From Amphibacillus sp. MSJ-3 (GTDB taxonomy: Bacteria; Bacillota; Bacilli; Bacillales; Amphibacillaceae): a stretch of 64,000 bases of DNA. The stretch covers positions 1-64,000 of the forward strand of contig NZ_JAHLQM010000005.1 in assembly GCF_018919165.1 (NCBI RefSeq), in the 5' to 3' direction. Each line of letters begins with the position of its first letter. Positions within the stretch are counted from its first letter, which is position 1. The notes beneath the pieces were generated by a model, which made no database searches, was not told the origin of the DNA, and worked only from the letters and a program-made list of their open reading frames with translations. Shown here piece after piece: positions 51,111 through 60,234 of this stretch. Made by a program: the position numbers and the translations under genes.

Positions 51111-52112
51111 ATGTCAACAAAAAGTGCAACGAGTCTAGGTGGAGTATTGAAAAACAGTGAAATGTCGTTCAGGGATAAAGCTGAGATTATCAAACAAAAA
51201 ATGCAACGTTTTCTATTCGGTTTCAACGACCGAACAGGTTTTCTACTCAAATTTACGATTTATTTGCTGTTATTATGTATTGGCTTTGTTTATCTCTATC
51301 CGATTCTATATATGTTTGTAACGAGTATGCAATCGTTGAGTGATTTACTGGATATGGCAATTAATTGGATTCCTTCTTCCTTGTATCTTGATAATTATCG
51401 CCAGGCTTACACAGTATTAAATGTACGTCCGGCACTGCTAGGAAGTATACAGATTGCCCTATTTCCAACGTTAATTCAAGTCGCAATTTCATCAATTGTT
51501 GGCTATGGCTTTGCTCGATTTGAGTTTCCATTGAAGAAACTATGGTTTGGTTTAATGATCTTCAGTTTTATTATTCCACCACAAATTTTGATGATGCCAA
51601 CTTATCGTTTATTTAGTGAGTTGGGATTAACAGGTTCTTTAAGTGCCTTTACGATCCCTGCTCTACTGGGGCAAGGTTTAAATAGTACAATTTTTATTTT
51701 GATATTTTATCAATTTTTTAAACAAACACCAAAATCTCTTTATGAAGCAGCAGAAGTTGATGGTGCTAATCAATTGGTCAGTTTCTTTAAAATTGCGATT
51801 CCAATGGCTATCCCAGCCTTTATCGTCGCTTTTCTGTTCTCATTTGTTTGGTATTGGAATGAAACTTATTTAACAACGCTTTATTTAACGAGCTCTTCAA
51901 CTGATATTACGACTATATTACTTCAGTTACAGCAATTTGAAACAAATTACCAAGCACTTTATCCAGCAACTGAAGCGAGTCCAAATCGGATCAATGAAGG
52001 GATCAAGATGGCTGGAACGGTTATTAGTATCCTACCACTACTGATCATTTATTTCTTCTTACAACGATACTTCGTTGAAAGTGTCGATAATACTGGTATT
52101 ACCGGTGAATAA
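51111..52112 (+). CDS. Sugar ABC transporter permease, MalG type (pair 2)
   Basis: 333 residues, with a 45-residue cytoplasmic N-terminus longer than usual. Six helices; EAA loop YEAAEVDGANQLVSFFKIAIPMAIPA near residues 211-236; end YFVESVDNTGITGE. A KTPKSLY region and an extended loop (LLQLQQFETNYQALYPATEA) are visible. AAGGAGGGAGG site, 15 nt after the previous stop. Confidence 0.92.
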   Translation: MSTKSATSLGGVLKNSEMSFRDKAEIIKQKMQRFLFGFNDRTGFLLKFTIYLLLLCIGFVYLYPILYMFVTSMQSLSDLLDMAINWIPSSLYLDNYRQAYTVLNVRPALLGSIQIALFPTLIQVAISSIVGYGFARFEFPLKKLWFGLMIFSFIIPPQILMMPTYRLFSELGLTGSLSAFTIPALLGQGLNSTIFILIFYQFFKQTPKSLYEAAEVDGANQLVSFFKIAIPMAIPAFIVAFLFSFVWYWNETYLTTLYLTSSSTDITTILLQLQQFETNYQALYPATEASPNRINEGIKMAGTVISILPLLIIYFFLQRYFVESVDNTGITGE

Positions 52113-52155
52113 TCACCGTAATATAAACTTAATTAAAAGGAATGGGGGAAGTGAA

Positions 52156-53604
52156 ATGACAAGAAAAACAATGTATACACTCTTGTCGGTTATTTTAGCA
52201 GTATTTTTGTTAGTTGCAGGATGTTCATCAAGTGATGATACGCCAAGTGATTCAAACACAGGTAGTGATGATGGGGCAGGGGAAACAGAAGAGACTGCAG
52301 ATTTACCGCCAATGACTGATGAAGAAATTACATTAACATATGCATCTTGGCAAAACCTTGAACTACAACGTTTTTTAGCTGATAAGTTTATGGAAAAATA
52401 CCCTAATATTACAGTTGAAATTGTTGAATTAGAACAAGAAGGTTGGAATGATCATTTAACTAACCTAGCAAGTACTGGAGATTTACCTGATGTATTCTGG
52501 TATATGGGTAATGTTGACGTACCAATCCGTAATATGTGGTTAGGCGATTTTACAGAGTTCTTTGAAGCAGACCCAGAGACAGATAATATTTTAGATACCT
52601 TAGTTAATAAAGGTTATTTTGATGGAGAACGAAAGATGGCAGCCCCTGCTGCTTATCAACCATATACCGTTTTCTTAGATGAAAACCTCTTTGAGCAACA
52701 AAACGTAGATATGCCATCTCCAGATTGGACATACAGTGAAATGTTAGATTTGATTGAAAAAATGACAATCCCTGAAGAGGGAATCTTCGGTTATAATACT
52801 TATACGCAAATCTTTACAATGGCACCAATTGTCAATGCTGATGCAGATGGTGAATTTGGTTGGGATGGCGAGCAATATGATATGACAACAGAGTGGGCTG
52901 ATTCAATTACGCAACATGCTGAATTTGTTCGTAATGGCAACCACGCACCATTCTTTGATACAGATGAAGCAGAAGCTGCTTTCGGTGACCGTGAGCTTTG
53001 GGCTGCCTCATCTGGACGTGTAGCGATGCAATTAGATGCATGGTGGACTGTAGATTTATTCGGAACGGATGAATTCGCCGATAAAGGGATTAAATGGGTT
53101 CCTTATGTTGTCCCACAAGGCGACGATGCAACATCACTTAATAAACCAGCATTTGTTGACTTCGGCTCAATTTCAGATGCTACTGAGTACCCGAGAGAAG
53201 CTTATGAGCTCTTGAAGTTCTTTGGATGGGGCCGAGAAGGTTGGGAAGCTAAGTTAGAAGCATTTAAAACACTTGAACGTGAAGATGGCGAGCTAGTCTT
53301 TAGTCATCCAGATGGTCTTCCACTTATTAAAGATCAAGATATTTGGGATGAATTACGAACATTGTTACCAGAAGGCCAATACTATGATGACTTCTTAGCA
53401 CGTGCTACACACCCAATTCCATTAGGTGGTGCGGCAATGCCAGGTTTCCAAACATTCTTGGATGAGGTATACTTTGGCGGTGAGTATGATAACGTGGAAA
53501 GAGCGATTATTGAAGGCGAAGTCAATGCTCATGATATTGCACCTAACTTAACAGAGTTTATTAATCAATATTATCAAGATGCTCTTGATGAGTTATTCTA
53601 TTAA
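52156..53604 (+). CDS. Sugar ABC transporter substrate-binding lipoprotein (second of the cassette)
   Basis: 482 residues, lipobox LVAGC with Cys23, acidic Ser/Thr-rich linker, then a family-1 sugar-binding domain (ITLTYASWQNLELQRFLADKF; LPDVFWYMGNVDVPIRNMW; AMPGFQTFLDEVYFGG). Length is normal, unlike the giant partner upstream. ATG at 52156 with GGGGGA. Last gene of the cassette, followed by a strong terminator. Confidence 0.92.
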   Translation: MTRKTMYTLLSVILAVFLLVAGCSSSDDTPSDSNTGSDDGAGETEETADLPPMTDEEITLTYASWQNLELQRFLADKFMEKYPNITVEIVELEQEGWNDHLTNLASTGDLPDVFWYMGNVDVPIRNMWLGDFTEFFEADPETDNILDTLVNKGYFDGERKMAAPAAYQPYTVFLDENLFEQQNVDMPSPDWTYSEMLDLIEKMTIPEEGIFGYNTYTQIFTMAPIVNADADGEFGWDGEQYDMTTEWADSITQHAEFVRNGNHAPFFDTDEAEAAFGDRELWAASSGRVAMQLDAWWTVDLFGTDEFADKGIKWVPYVVPQGDDATSLNKPAFVDFGSISDATEYPREAYELLKFFGWGREGWEAKLEAFKTLEREDGELVFSHPDGLPLIKDQDIWDELRTLLPEGQYYDDFLARATHPIPLGGAAMPGFQTFLDEVYFGGEYDNVERAIIEGEVNAHDIAPNLTEFINQYYQDALDELFY

Positions 53605-53616
53605 TTACTTTTTAAG

Positions 53617-53656
53617 ACATGCTTTGATGGTGCCCACCATCAAAGCGTGTTTTTTA
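53617..53656 (+). terminator. Terminator of the large transport cassette
   Basis: ACATGCTTTGATGG pairs with CCATCAAAGCGTGT (one G-U) and is followed by TTTTTT. Confidence 0.9.
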
Positions 53657-53662
53657 ATGTCC

Positions 53663-53711
53663 TTATCGCACTACAACCGTCAGTATGATTCCCGTCTCAA
53701 TCATATAATGA
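53663..53711 (+). repeat. Dispersed structured repeat, 5' fragment
   Basis: TTATCGCACTACAACCGTCAG then TATGATTCCCGTCTCAA and TCATATAATG: type A start merging into the type B core. Confidence 0.6.
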
Positions 53712-53812
53712 AAACCAAAAAGTTTTTTCTATGTTAAAGAAAAAAATACTATGAAATATGAAACAATATGTTATAATTTAATCCATTATCCTCTGTTATT
53801 TTAAGGAGTTTT

Positions 53813-55168
53813 ATGATGAATGAAAAGTTAGATTTTAAATCAAGTTTATTGATTGGTTCACTATTGTTTGGCCTATTTTTCGGAGCGGGTAATTTAATTT
53901 TTCCTGTTCACATGGGGCAGTTGGCAGGTATGAATACTCTACCAGCCACGATAGGTTTCTTAATTACAGGTGTGGGTCTTCCGGTTCTGGGAGTTATCGG
54001 CTCAGCACTTTCTAGAAGTGAGAGCTTGTACGATATGGCGAAGCCTATAAATAAGAGCTATTCGATCTTATTTACGTGTGCCCTATATTTAACCATTGGG
54101 CCATTATTTGCGATTCCGCGAACAGCTACAGTCGCTTTTGAAGTAGGATTGGCAGATTTTATTGGTGATGAATTTCTTCAAATCGGTTTATTTATCTTCT
54201 CGTTGATCTTTTTTATTATGACGCTTTACTTTTCACTTCGACCAGGTCGAATATTGGATTGGGTGGGTAAATACCTCACACCTACTTTCTTAGTTCTTTT
54301 GTCTATCTTAATTATTGCAACCTTTATCAATCCGATGGGTGAGGTCGGTCAATTTGCACCGCAAGAGAAGTATGCTGCCCGCCCTTTATTTACTGGACTA
54401 ATAGAAGGTTATCACACAATGGATGCATTAGCATCACTCGCCTTTGCGATTGTGATTATTGCAAATATAGAAAAGTTAGGGGTACACGATCCAAAAAGAA
54501 AGGCTATTGAGACATTAAAATCTGGTATAGTCTGTTTGATTGGAATGGGTGTTATTTATGCTTCATTAGCTTATATGGGAGCAACGAGTTTAGGTAGTGT
54601 TGGAATAGGAGCCAACGGTGGGGTTATTCTATCCATGGTTGGTGCACATTATTTTGGATTTGCAGGTCAAATTTTACTCGCTATCATTGTGTTTGTTGCT
54701 TGTTTAAAAACGGCGATCGGATTAATTACATCATGTTCCCAGATCTTTAGAGAAATGTTTCCACATTCCATATCCTATAATAAGTACGCGGTGGTTTTTA
54801 CGCTTTTATCTTTTATCATTGCTAACTTTGGTTTAAATACAATTATTCAGTTATCCTTACCCGTGCTTATGTTTCTTTATCCGTTGGCTATTACGTTGAT
54901 TATTTTATCGTTACTGTCCCCTTTTATTCATCAACAAAAGGATGTCTATCGATGGACAACAGGTTTGACGATTATTGCAGCATTATTCGATTTTATCAAC
55001 GCCTTGCCTAATTCGATCAAGGAGAATGTAATCATTGCTAAAATAATCAACTTTGCTGGGCTTTACTTACCTGGGTTTGACTATGGCTTTGGTTGGATTG
55101 TTCCTGCAATGATTGGCTTTATCATTGGTCTGTTTTTTTGGAAAGTGCGTGAAAAGTACTTGAACTAA
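53813..55168 (+). CDS. brnQ: Branched-chain amino acid uptake carrier
   Basis: 451 residues, about twelve helices. LFFGAGNLIFPVHMGQLAG near residue 20 and the later GPLFAIPRTATVAFEVG are the BrnQ/LIVCS signature for cation-coupled uptake of leucine, isoleucine and valine. ATG at 53813 or 53816; AAGGAG fits 53816 slightly better (7 nt). A TATAAT box at about 53771 with no good -35. Monocistronic. Confidence 0.94.
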   Translation: MMNEKLDFKSSLLIGSLLFGLFFGAGNLIFPVHMGQLAGMNTLPATIGFLITGVGLPVLGVIGSALSRSESLYDMAKPINKSYSILFTCALYLTIGPLFAIPRTATVAFEVGLADFIGDEFLQIGLFIFSLIFFIMTLYFSLRPGRILDWVGKYLTPTFLVLLSILIIATFINPMGEVGQFAPQEKYAARPLFTGLIEGYHTMDALASLAFAIVIIANIEKLGVHDPKRKAIETLKSGIVCLIGMGVIYASLAYMGATSLGSVGIGANGGVILSMVGAHYFGFAGQILLAIIVFVACLKTAIGLITSCSQIFREMFPHSISYNKYAVVFTLLSFIIANFGLNTIIQLSLPVLMFLYPLAITLIILSLLSPFIHQQKDVYRWTTGLTIIAALFDFINALPNSIKENVIIAKIINFAGLYLPGFDYGFGWIVPAMIGFIIGLFFWKVREKYLN

Positions 55169-55249
55169 TCATCACTTAATTTCTAACATAATTAGAGATA
55201 ACAGTCTTCTGTTGGAAAATCAGATAGAATAGTTAAAGAGAGTCTAACG

Positions 55250-55310
55250 ACACAAGTTTTGTAGTCTGGAATCTAAGGTATGCTCCAGCCTATTTACTTG
55301 TGTTTTATTT
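55250..55310 (+). terminator. Terminator-like hairpin downstream of brnQ
   Basis: ACACAAGT (55250-55257) pairs with ACTTGTGT (55296-55303), with an inner CTGGA/TCCAG, then TTTATTTT. Confidence 0.65.
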
Positions 55311-55396
55311 TGGAGAATAGAGTTAATCATATAAGTGAAGTCTTATTTCTTATTATGATAGACTAGTTAATAGATAGATAGAAAAGAGGGGCAAGA

Positions 55397-57109
55397 ATGA
55401 GTGTTTTTCAAGACTTAAAAAAATATAAAGGATTAGTCACTCTCGTATTTTTCCTCACATTAGGAAATACAATTGGTGAACTATACTTACCGCGATTACT
55501 CTCATTAATCGTAGACAATGGGATAGCAGTAGAAGATGTCCAGTATGTCTTCCGTATCGGCGGCCTTATGTTGCTTGTGACATTACTAACGATTATCGTG
55601 CGGGGTTCCGCTTCTTATTTTTCTGCAAAAGCTGCCATGGCTTTTTCACGCGATTTACGGAAACGAATTTTTAATAAAGTGAATCATATGACCTTTGATG
55701 AAACAGAGGCTTTAGGCATCTCATCACTGATTACTCGGACGACAAACGATGTCGGGCATATTGAACAGTTTGTTCTACTCATGATGCGCCCTCTTTTACG
55801 GGCTCCATTGCAATTTATTGGTGGATTAGTGATGGCCTATTTAACTCACCGACGTTTGACCGCGATCGTGCTAATTAGTATGCCGATTATCTTTGTCCTC
55901 ATTTATTTTATTATTCGAGTGGTTATTCCTTATTTCCCTAAACTACAAAACGCTTTAGATCGTGTTAATTTATTATTGCGTCAACGATTAACAGGGTTAA
56001 AGGTGATCCGTGCTTTTTCCAGAGATAAAGAGGAGGAAGCAATTTTTGAAGAGGCAAACGATGATTATTACAGATTATCTATGCGTATTAATAATGCGAT
56101 GAGTACAGTACAACCTTTATTAACTTTTGTTGTTAGTGTGACAACTGTTATTGCTGTTTATTTTGGGTCCCAGTTCATTGCCGATGGTACGATGAATATT
56201 GGTGAGTTACTAGCGTTTATTCAATACACTGCACAAGTGATGACAGGATTAGTCATGCTTTCAAGAATGTTAATGATTATTCCCCGTACGTCTACATCAA
56301 TTTCGCGTGTCCAGGAAGTGATCGATTATCCATCACGAAAAGTGGGTGGTACAACAAGATTAACTGAGCCCATGCAGTCGATTGAGGCGAAAGATCTTAC
56401 ATTTTATTACCCGGGGGCAAATTTACCTGCTTTAGACAAAATCAATTTCTCATTAAAAACAGGTGAAGTGCTCGGAATTATAGGAGGGACGGGTTCTGGT
56501 AAATCAACATTTTTAAAACTACTGATGCAGTTTTATCAACCAACTGAAGGTGACTTGCTGATTAATGGGGAACCAATTAATCAACTTTATACGGATGATG
56601 TCCGTCGTCGGATAAGCTATGTTCCACAACAAAACTTCTTCTTTTCTGAATCTATACGTGGCAATATGCAGTATAGTAATCCTGACATTTCTGATGAGCA
56701 GATTTTAAATGATTTAACGATTGCCAGGGCAAGAGAGTTTTTACCAAAGGAAGAGGCGTTAGATACGAAGGTGATCCGTGGTGGTGCGAATTTCTCTGGT
56801 GGGCAAAGACAGCGCCTTGCCATTACGAGAGCATTAGCTCGTGATGCAAGTGTGTATATTTTTGACGATTCATTTTCTGCTTTAGATTATCGAACAGATT
56901 ATCAGATCAGGCAGGCGCTTGAAGATCGGCTAAGAGGGGCGATGACGATCATCGTGGCCCAGCGTGTTGCAACGATACGTCACGCTGATAAGATACTTGT
57001 TTTAGAAAATGGAAAAGTGCAAGGTTATGGAAGTCATGATGATTTATTAGCCCATCATCCTGTCTATCGTGAAATTGCGATCTCACAAGGAGAGGAGGTG
57101 GGTAGATGA
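55397..57109 (+). CDS. Heterodimeric ABC exporter half, degenerate-site subunit
   Basis: 570 residues. Six-helix exporter domain then an ATPase with Walker A GGTGSGKST, a canonical signature [15 protein letters not shown] and Walker B VYIFDDSFSALD, in which the catalytic Glu is Asp. This is the pattern of the BmrC/LmrC-type subunit of multidrug exporters. GAGGGG upstream of the ATG. Overlaps its partner by 4 nt. Substrate unknown. Confidence 0.92.
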   Translation: MSVFQDLKKYKGLVTLVFFLTLGNTIGELYLPRLLSLIVDNGIAVEDVQYVFRIGGLMLLVTLLTIIVRGSASYFSAKAAMAFSRDLRKRIFNKVNHMTFDETEALGISSLITRTTNDVGHIEQFVLLMMRPLLRAPLQFIGGLVMAYLTHRRLTAIVLISMPIIFVLIYFIIRVVIPYFPKLQNALDRVNLLLRQRLTGLKVIRAFSRDKEEEAIFEEANDDYYRLSMRINNAMSTVQPLLTFVVSVTTVIAVYFGSQFIADGTMNIGELLAFIQYTAQVMTGLVMLSRMLMIIPRTSTSISRVQEVIDYPSRKVGGTTRLTEPMQSIEAKDLTFYYPGANLPALDKINFSLKTGEVLGIIGGTGSGKSTFLKLLMQFYQPTEGDLLINGEPINQLYTDDVRRRISYVPQQNFFFSESIRGNMQYSNPDISDEQILNDLTIARAREFLPKEEALDTKVIRGGANFSGGQRQRLAITRALARDASVYIFDDSFSALDYRTDYQIRQALEDRLRGAMTIIVAQRVATIRHADKILVLENGKVQGYGSHDDLLAHHPVYREIAISQGEEVGR

Positions 57110-58863
57110 TGGATCAGAAGCAAAAGAAAACAGGATCATTCTTGCGGTTACTGAGTTATTTAAGTCACTATAAAGCGATTTTAATTATCTCACTTTTGTT
57201 CACCGTTATTGTCACAGTTATTCAAGTATTTACACCCGTTATTTTAGGGCAGATTCTAAATCATCTACAAGTCGCATTTCGCGATCATATAGCTGTTGAT
57301 CACCAATTCATACTTAGAATTGTCTTACTTTTAATCGTGATGTATCTTATTTTAGCAGTGGCTGATATTGTTAAAGAGCGTACGCTCGTTTACTTATCGC
57401 AAAGATTGGTCAAAGATCTTCGATCAGAAGTATCTGCTAAAATTAAAAAAGTACCCCTGACGTATTTTGATAATCAGTCAACTGGTGATTTGATTAGTCG
57501 AATGACGAATGATATTGATAAGATGGGGAATAACATTCAAATTAGTGTCAGTCAAATGTTTGGTAGTTTGGTATTAGTAATTGGAATTTTACTTATGATG
57601 GTCAATATCAGCTGGATCTTGTCACTTGCCTTCCTACTTACTGTACCATTAAGCTTCTTCGCGACCCGTTTTATTACGAATCGTTCACGGCACTTTTTTC
57701 AAGAAAAGTCAAGAGGATTGGGAGAGATGGTCGGCTTTGTTGAGGAAAATTTCACGGGAACGGATTTAATTAAAGCCTTTAGCTATGAAGAACAGTCAGA
57801 TGAGGATTTCAGCAATATTAATAACAATCTTTATGAAGTTTCTTGGCGGGCTAGTTTTATGGCAGGGATCCTGCTCCCTATGATGACCTTTATTGGTAAT
57901 CTTGCGTATGTAACGATTGCGATTATCGGGAGTTTACTTGTCATATCTGGAAGTATTCTGATTGGGGATGTGCTTGCATTTCTGCAATACTCCCAAAATA
58001 TCCGTCGTCCGATTGAGGTCATTGCAGAAATGGCAAATCAACTACAAGAAACGCTGGCTTCGGCTGAACGCGTCTTTCATTTTTTAGATGCACCAGAAGA
58101 AATAGAGAATGATGAAAATCAAATAGTTGCACCGATCCAAAAGATTGAATTTAGTCATGTGGATTTTGCTTATGAAAAAGATAAACCAGTTATTAAAAAC
58201 CTTAATCTAAAGGTTAAGCGAAATGAAACGGTCGCGATTGTCGGTCATACAGGTGCTGGTAAATCGACGATCATCAATTTATTGATGCGCTTTTATGATG
58301 TGTCATCGGGTCAAATTATGATGAATGATATTGATATTCGGACAACGCCGAGAGAGAATCTCCGTTCCTTTTTTGGGATGGTTTTACAAGATACCTGGCT
58401 GATTCAAGGAACGATTTACGATAATATTCGCTATGGAAATCTTGGGGCATCAAAAGAAGCTGTGATTGAAGCAGCTAAACAAGCCTATGCTCACCATTTT
58501 ATTACTTCACTTCCAGATGGATATGAGACGCAGATTAATGAAGAGGGAAATAATTTATCACAAGGACAACGGCAATTAATTACAATCGCACGTGCTTTTG
58601 TGAGTGATCCTGATATTTTAATTTTAGATGAAGCGACCTCTTCTGTTGATACGCGGACGGAACGAATGATCCAAAGTGCGATGACGAATTTAATGGACGG
58701 TCGGACAAACTTTGTTATTGCGCATAGACTGTCAACGATCGTTGATGCGGACGTTATTTTGGTGATGGACAAGGGGCGTATTGTCGAACAAGGTGGGCAT
58801 CATGAATTGCTTAAACAAAATGGGGTGTATGCTGACTTATATCGTAGTCAATTTTTGGAGTAG
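57106..58863 (+). CDS. Heterodimeric ABC exporter half, canonical Walker B subunit
   Basis: 585 residues. Walker A GHTGAGKST, a non-canonical signature LSQGQRQLITIARAF, and canonical Walker B LILDEATSSVD with catalytic Glu. With the partner's FSGGQ and altered Walker B this gives one consensus and one degenerate ATP site, as in BmrCD, LmrCD and TM287/288. GGAGAGGAGGTGG overlaps the end of the preceding gene. Confidence 0.93.
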   Translation: MMDQKQKKTGSFLRLLSYLSHYKAILIISLLFTVIVTVIQVFTPVILGQILNHLQVAFRDHIAVDHQFILRIVLLLIVMYLILAVADIVKERTLVYLSQRLVKDLRSEVSAKIKKVPLTYFDNQSTGDLISRMTNDIDKMGNNIQISVSQMFGSLVLVIGILLMMVNISWILSLAFLLTVPLSFFATRFITNRSRHFFQEKSRGLGEMVGFVEENFTGTDLIKAFSYEEQSDEDFSNINNNLYEVSWRASFMAGILLPMMTFIGNLAYVTIAIIGSLLVISGSILIGDVLAFLQYSQNIRRPIEVIAEMANQLQETLASAERVFHFLDAPEEIENDENQIVAPIQKIEFSHVDFAYEKDKPVIKNLNLKVKRNETVAIVGHTGAGKSTIINLLMRFYDVSSGQIMMNDIDIRTTPRENLRSFFGMVLQDTWLIQGTIYDNIRYGNLGASKEAVIEAAKQAYAHHFITSLPDGYETQINEEGNNLSQGQRQLITIARAFVSDPDILILDEATSSVDTRTERMIQSAMTNLMDGRTNFVIAHRLSTIVDADVILVMDKGRIVEQGGHHELLKQNGVYADLYRSQFLE

Positions 58864-58927
58864 TGAATCAGTTGATTTAGGTCATCATAAGAGAAGGTGT
58901 GGATTAGCATGCCTTCTCTTTCCATAT

Positions 58928-59033
58928 GATCACAGTGCAACTGTCAGTATCCCATTTGGAGAATTCGAAGGAAATTAAGTATTGTAAGTGGGAGATCAAC
59001 TGTCAGTGAGACTCCCTGAGTGAAGATTTAGGT
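58928..59033 (+). repeat. Dispersed structured repeat, type A, truncated
   Basis: ATCACAGTGCAACTGTCAGT, TTCGAAGGAAATTAAGTATT, GTAAGTGGGAGATCAACTG then a jump to a short 3' end (CTGAGTGAAG). The GGCCC/GGGCC hairpin is deleted. Confidence 0.65.
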
Positions 59034-59165
59034 TATTTATAATTAGCTTCCCTGATTTGTTCATTCTAAAAAAGGGTATCATTAGATCACCAAGCAATCC
59101 AATAGGTTTATTGATCTATAAGTAGTAAAATAAAGACAAGCATTCATTTTAGGAGGCGTGTTACG

Positions 59166-59954
59166 ATGACAAAATATCAATTACCAAATGTATGGCAGTG
59201 GGAAGATGAAAATTCAAAGAGAAGTGGGAATCGCCCGACGGCTGGAGAACGGTTTGAACAAAGGCTACCGGTTGGAAAGGCACCATTTCAGCTCTATTCA
59301 CTCGGAACGCCGAATGGGATTAAAGTGCCGATCATGCTTGAAGAGTTAAAAGAGTTGGGTGTCGATGGCGCAGACTATGATTTGTATACCATCAATATTG
59401 GAAAAGGCGATCAATTCGGTTCGGATTTTGTCAAGATCAACCCGAATTCCAAGATCCCAGCCCTAGTTGATCAAAGCAAAAGTCCACGTGTGGAAATTTT
59501 CGAATCAGGATCGATCCTACTTTATCTAGCTGAGAAATTTAACAAGTTGATCCCAACAGATATTTATGGTCGGACAGAAACACTGAATTGGTTATTCTGG
59601 CAAATTGGATCAGGGCCTTTTGTTGGTGGGGGATTTGGTCACTTTTTCGCTTATGCACCGGAACCTATGAAATATCCGATTGACCGCTTCACGATGGAAA
59701 CAAAGCGTCAACTTGACTTACTTGATAAAGTGTTAGCTGAGCAGTCATATATAGCTGGCGATACTTATACGATTGCAGATATTGCAATCTGGTCTTGGTA
59801 CGGCCGATTAGCCTTAGGAAAACTATATAAAGGCTCTTATCAATTTTTGAATCTAGATGAATATCCGAATCTCTTGAAATGGTCTCACCGGATTGCAGAA
59901 AGACCTGCGGTTCAAAAAGGGTTGGAAGCGGAGTATCAGTCGATTGAGGAGTAA
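59166..59954 (+). CDS. Glutathione-S-transferase-like disulfide reductase, YghU family
   Basis: 262 residues. Start YQLPNVWQWEDENSKRSGNRPTAG-type is the YghU signature; the thioredoxin domain is FQLYSLGTPNGIKVPIMLEEL, the G-site loop KIPALVD and ESGSILLYLAEKF, and the alpha-helical domain has the TIADIAIWSWYGRL helix. E. coli YghU binds two glutathiones and reduces disulfides. Glutathione enzymes are uncommon in Bacillaceae, so horizontal gain is possible. AGGAGG about 8 nt upstream. Monocistronic. Confidence 0.9.
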   Translation: MTKYQLPNVWQWEDENSKRSGNRPTAGERFEQRLPVGKAPFQLYSLGTPNGIKVPIMLEELKELGVDGADYDLYTINIGKGDQFGSDFVKINPNSKIPALVDQSKSPRVEIFESGSILLYLAEKFNKLIPTDIYGRTETLNWLFWQIGSGPFVGGGFGHFFAYAPEPMKYPIDRFTMETKRQLDLLDKVLAEQSYIAGDTYTIADIAIWSWYGRLALGKLYKGSYQFLNLDEYPNLLKWSHRIAERPAVQKGLEAEYQSIEE

Positions 59955-60015
59955 ATTAACGATTCTTGATCTCGTTCGTTAATCTTGAAGCCGATTTAAA
60001 CTTAGCTACAGCTTG

Positions 60016-60159
60016 ACTTACCACAGATTAATCAACTATTGGCCCCTACTTTATTCATGCATCAGATGATTGAAGTAGGGGCGCAACAGTTAGTAAAAGC
60101 CTTACAACTAGGTTAATGGAAGCAGAAAACCCCCACTTTGTGGAGGTTAACTTCATAGC
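60016..60159 (+). repeat. Dispersed structured repeat, type B, complete stem
   Basis: CTTACCACAGATTAATCAAC, then an inner 9-bp perfect stem CCCCTACTT/AAGTAGGGG and outer AACTATTG/CAACAGTT, GTTAGTAAAAGCC and a terminal part CCCCCACTTTGTGGAGG. Confidence 0.7.
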
Positions 60160-60182
60160 AAACGAATACTAATATGTCCTAG

Positions 60183-60215
60183 CAACCTTATTTGGTAAAG
60201 AACCAAATAAGGTTG
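60183..60215. terminator. Perfect hairpin between convergent yghU-like and prs-like genes
   Basis: A 14-bp perfect stem CAACCTTATTTGGT/ACCAAATAAGGTTG with a 5-nt loop. No strong T-run on either strand, so it could be a terminator or an mRNA-stabilising end. Confidence 0.6.
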
Positions 60216-60234
60216 TTGAATATAAATGATAAGA

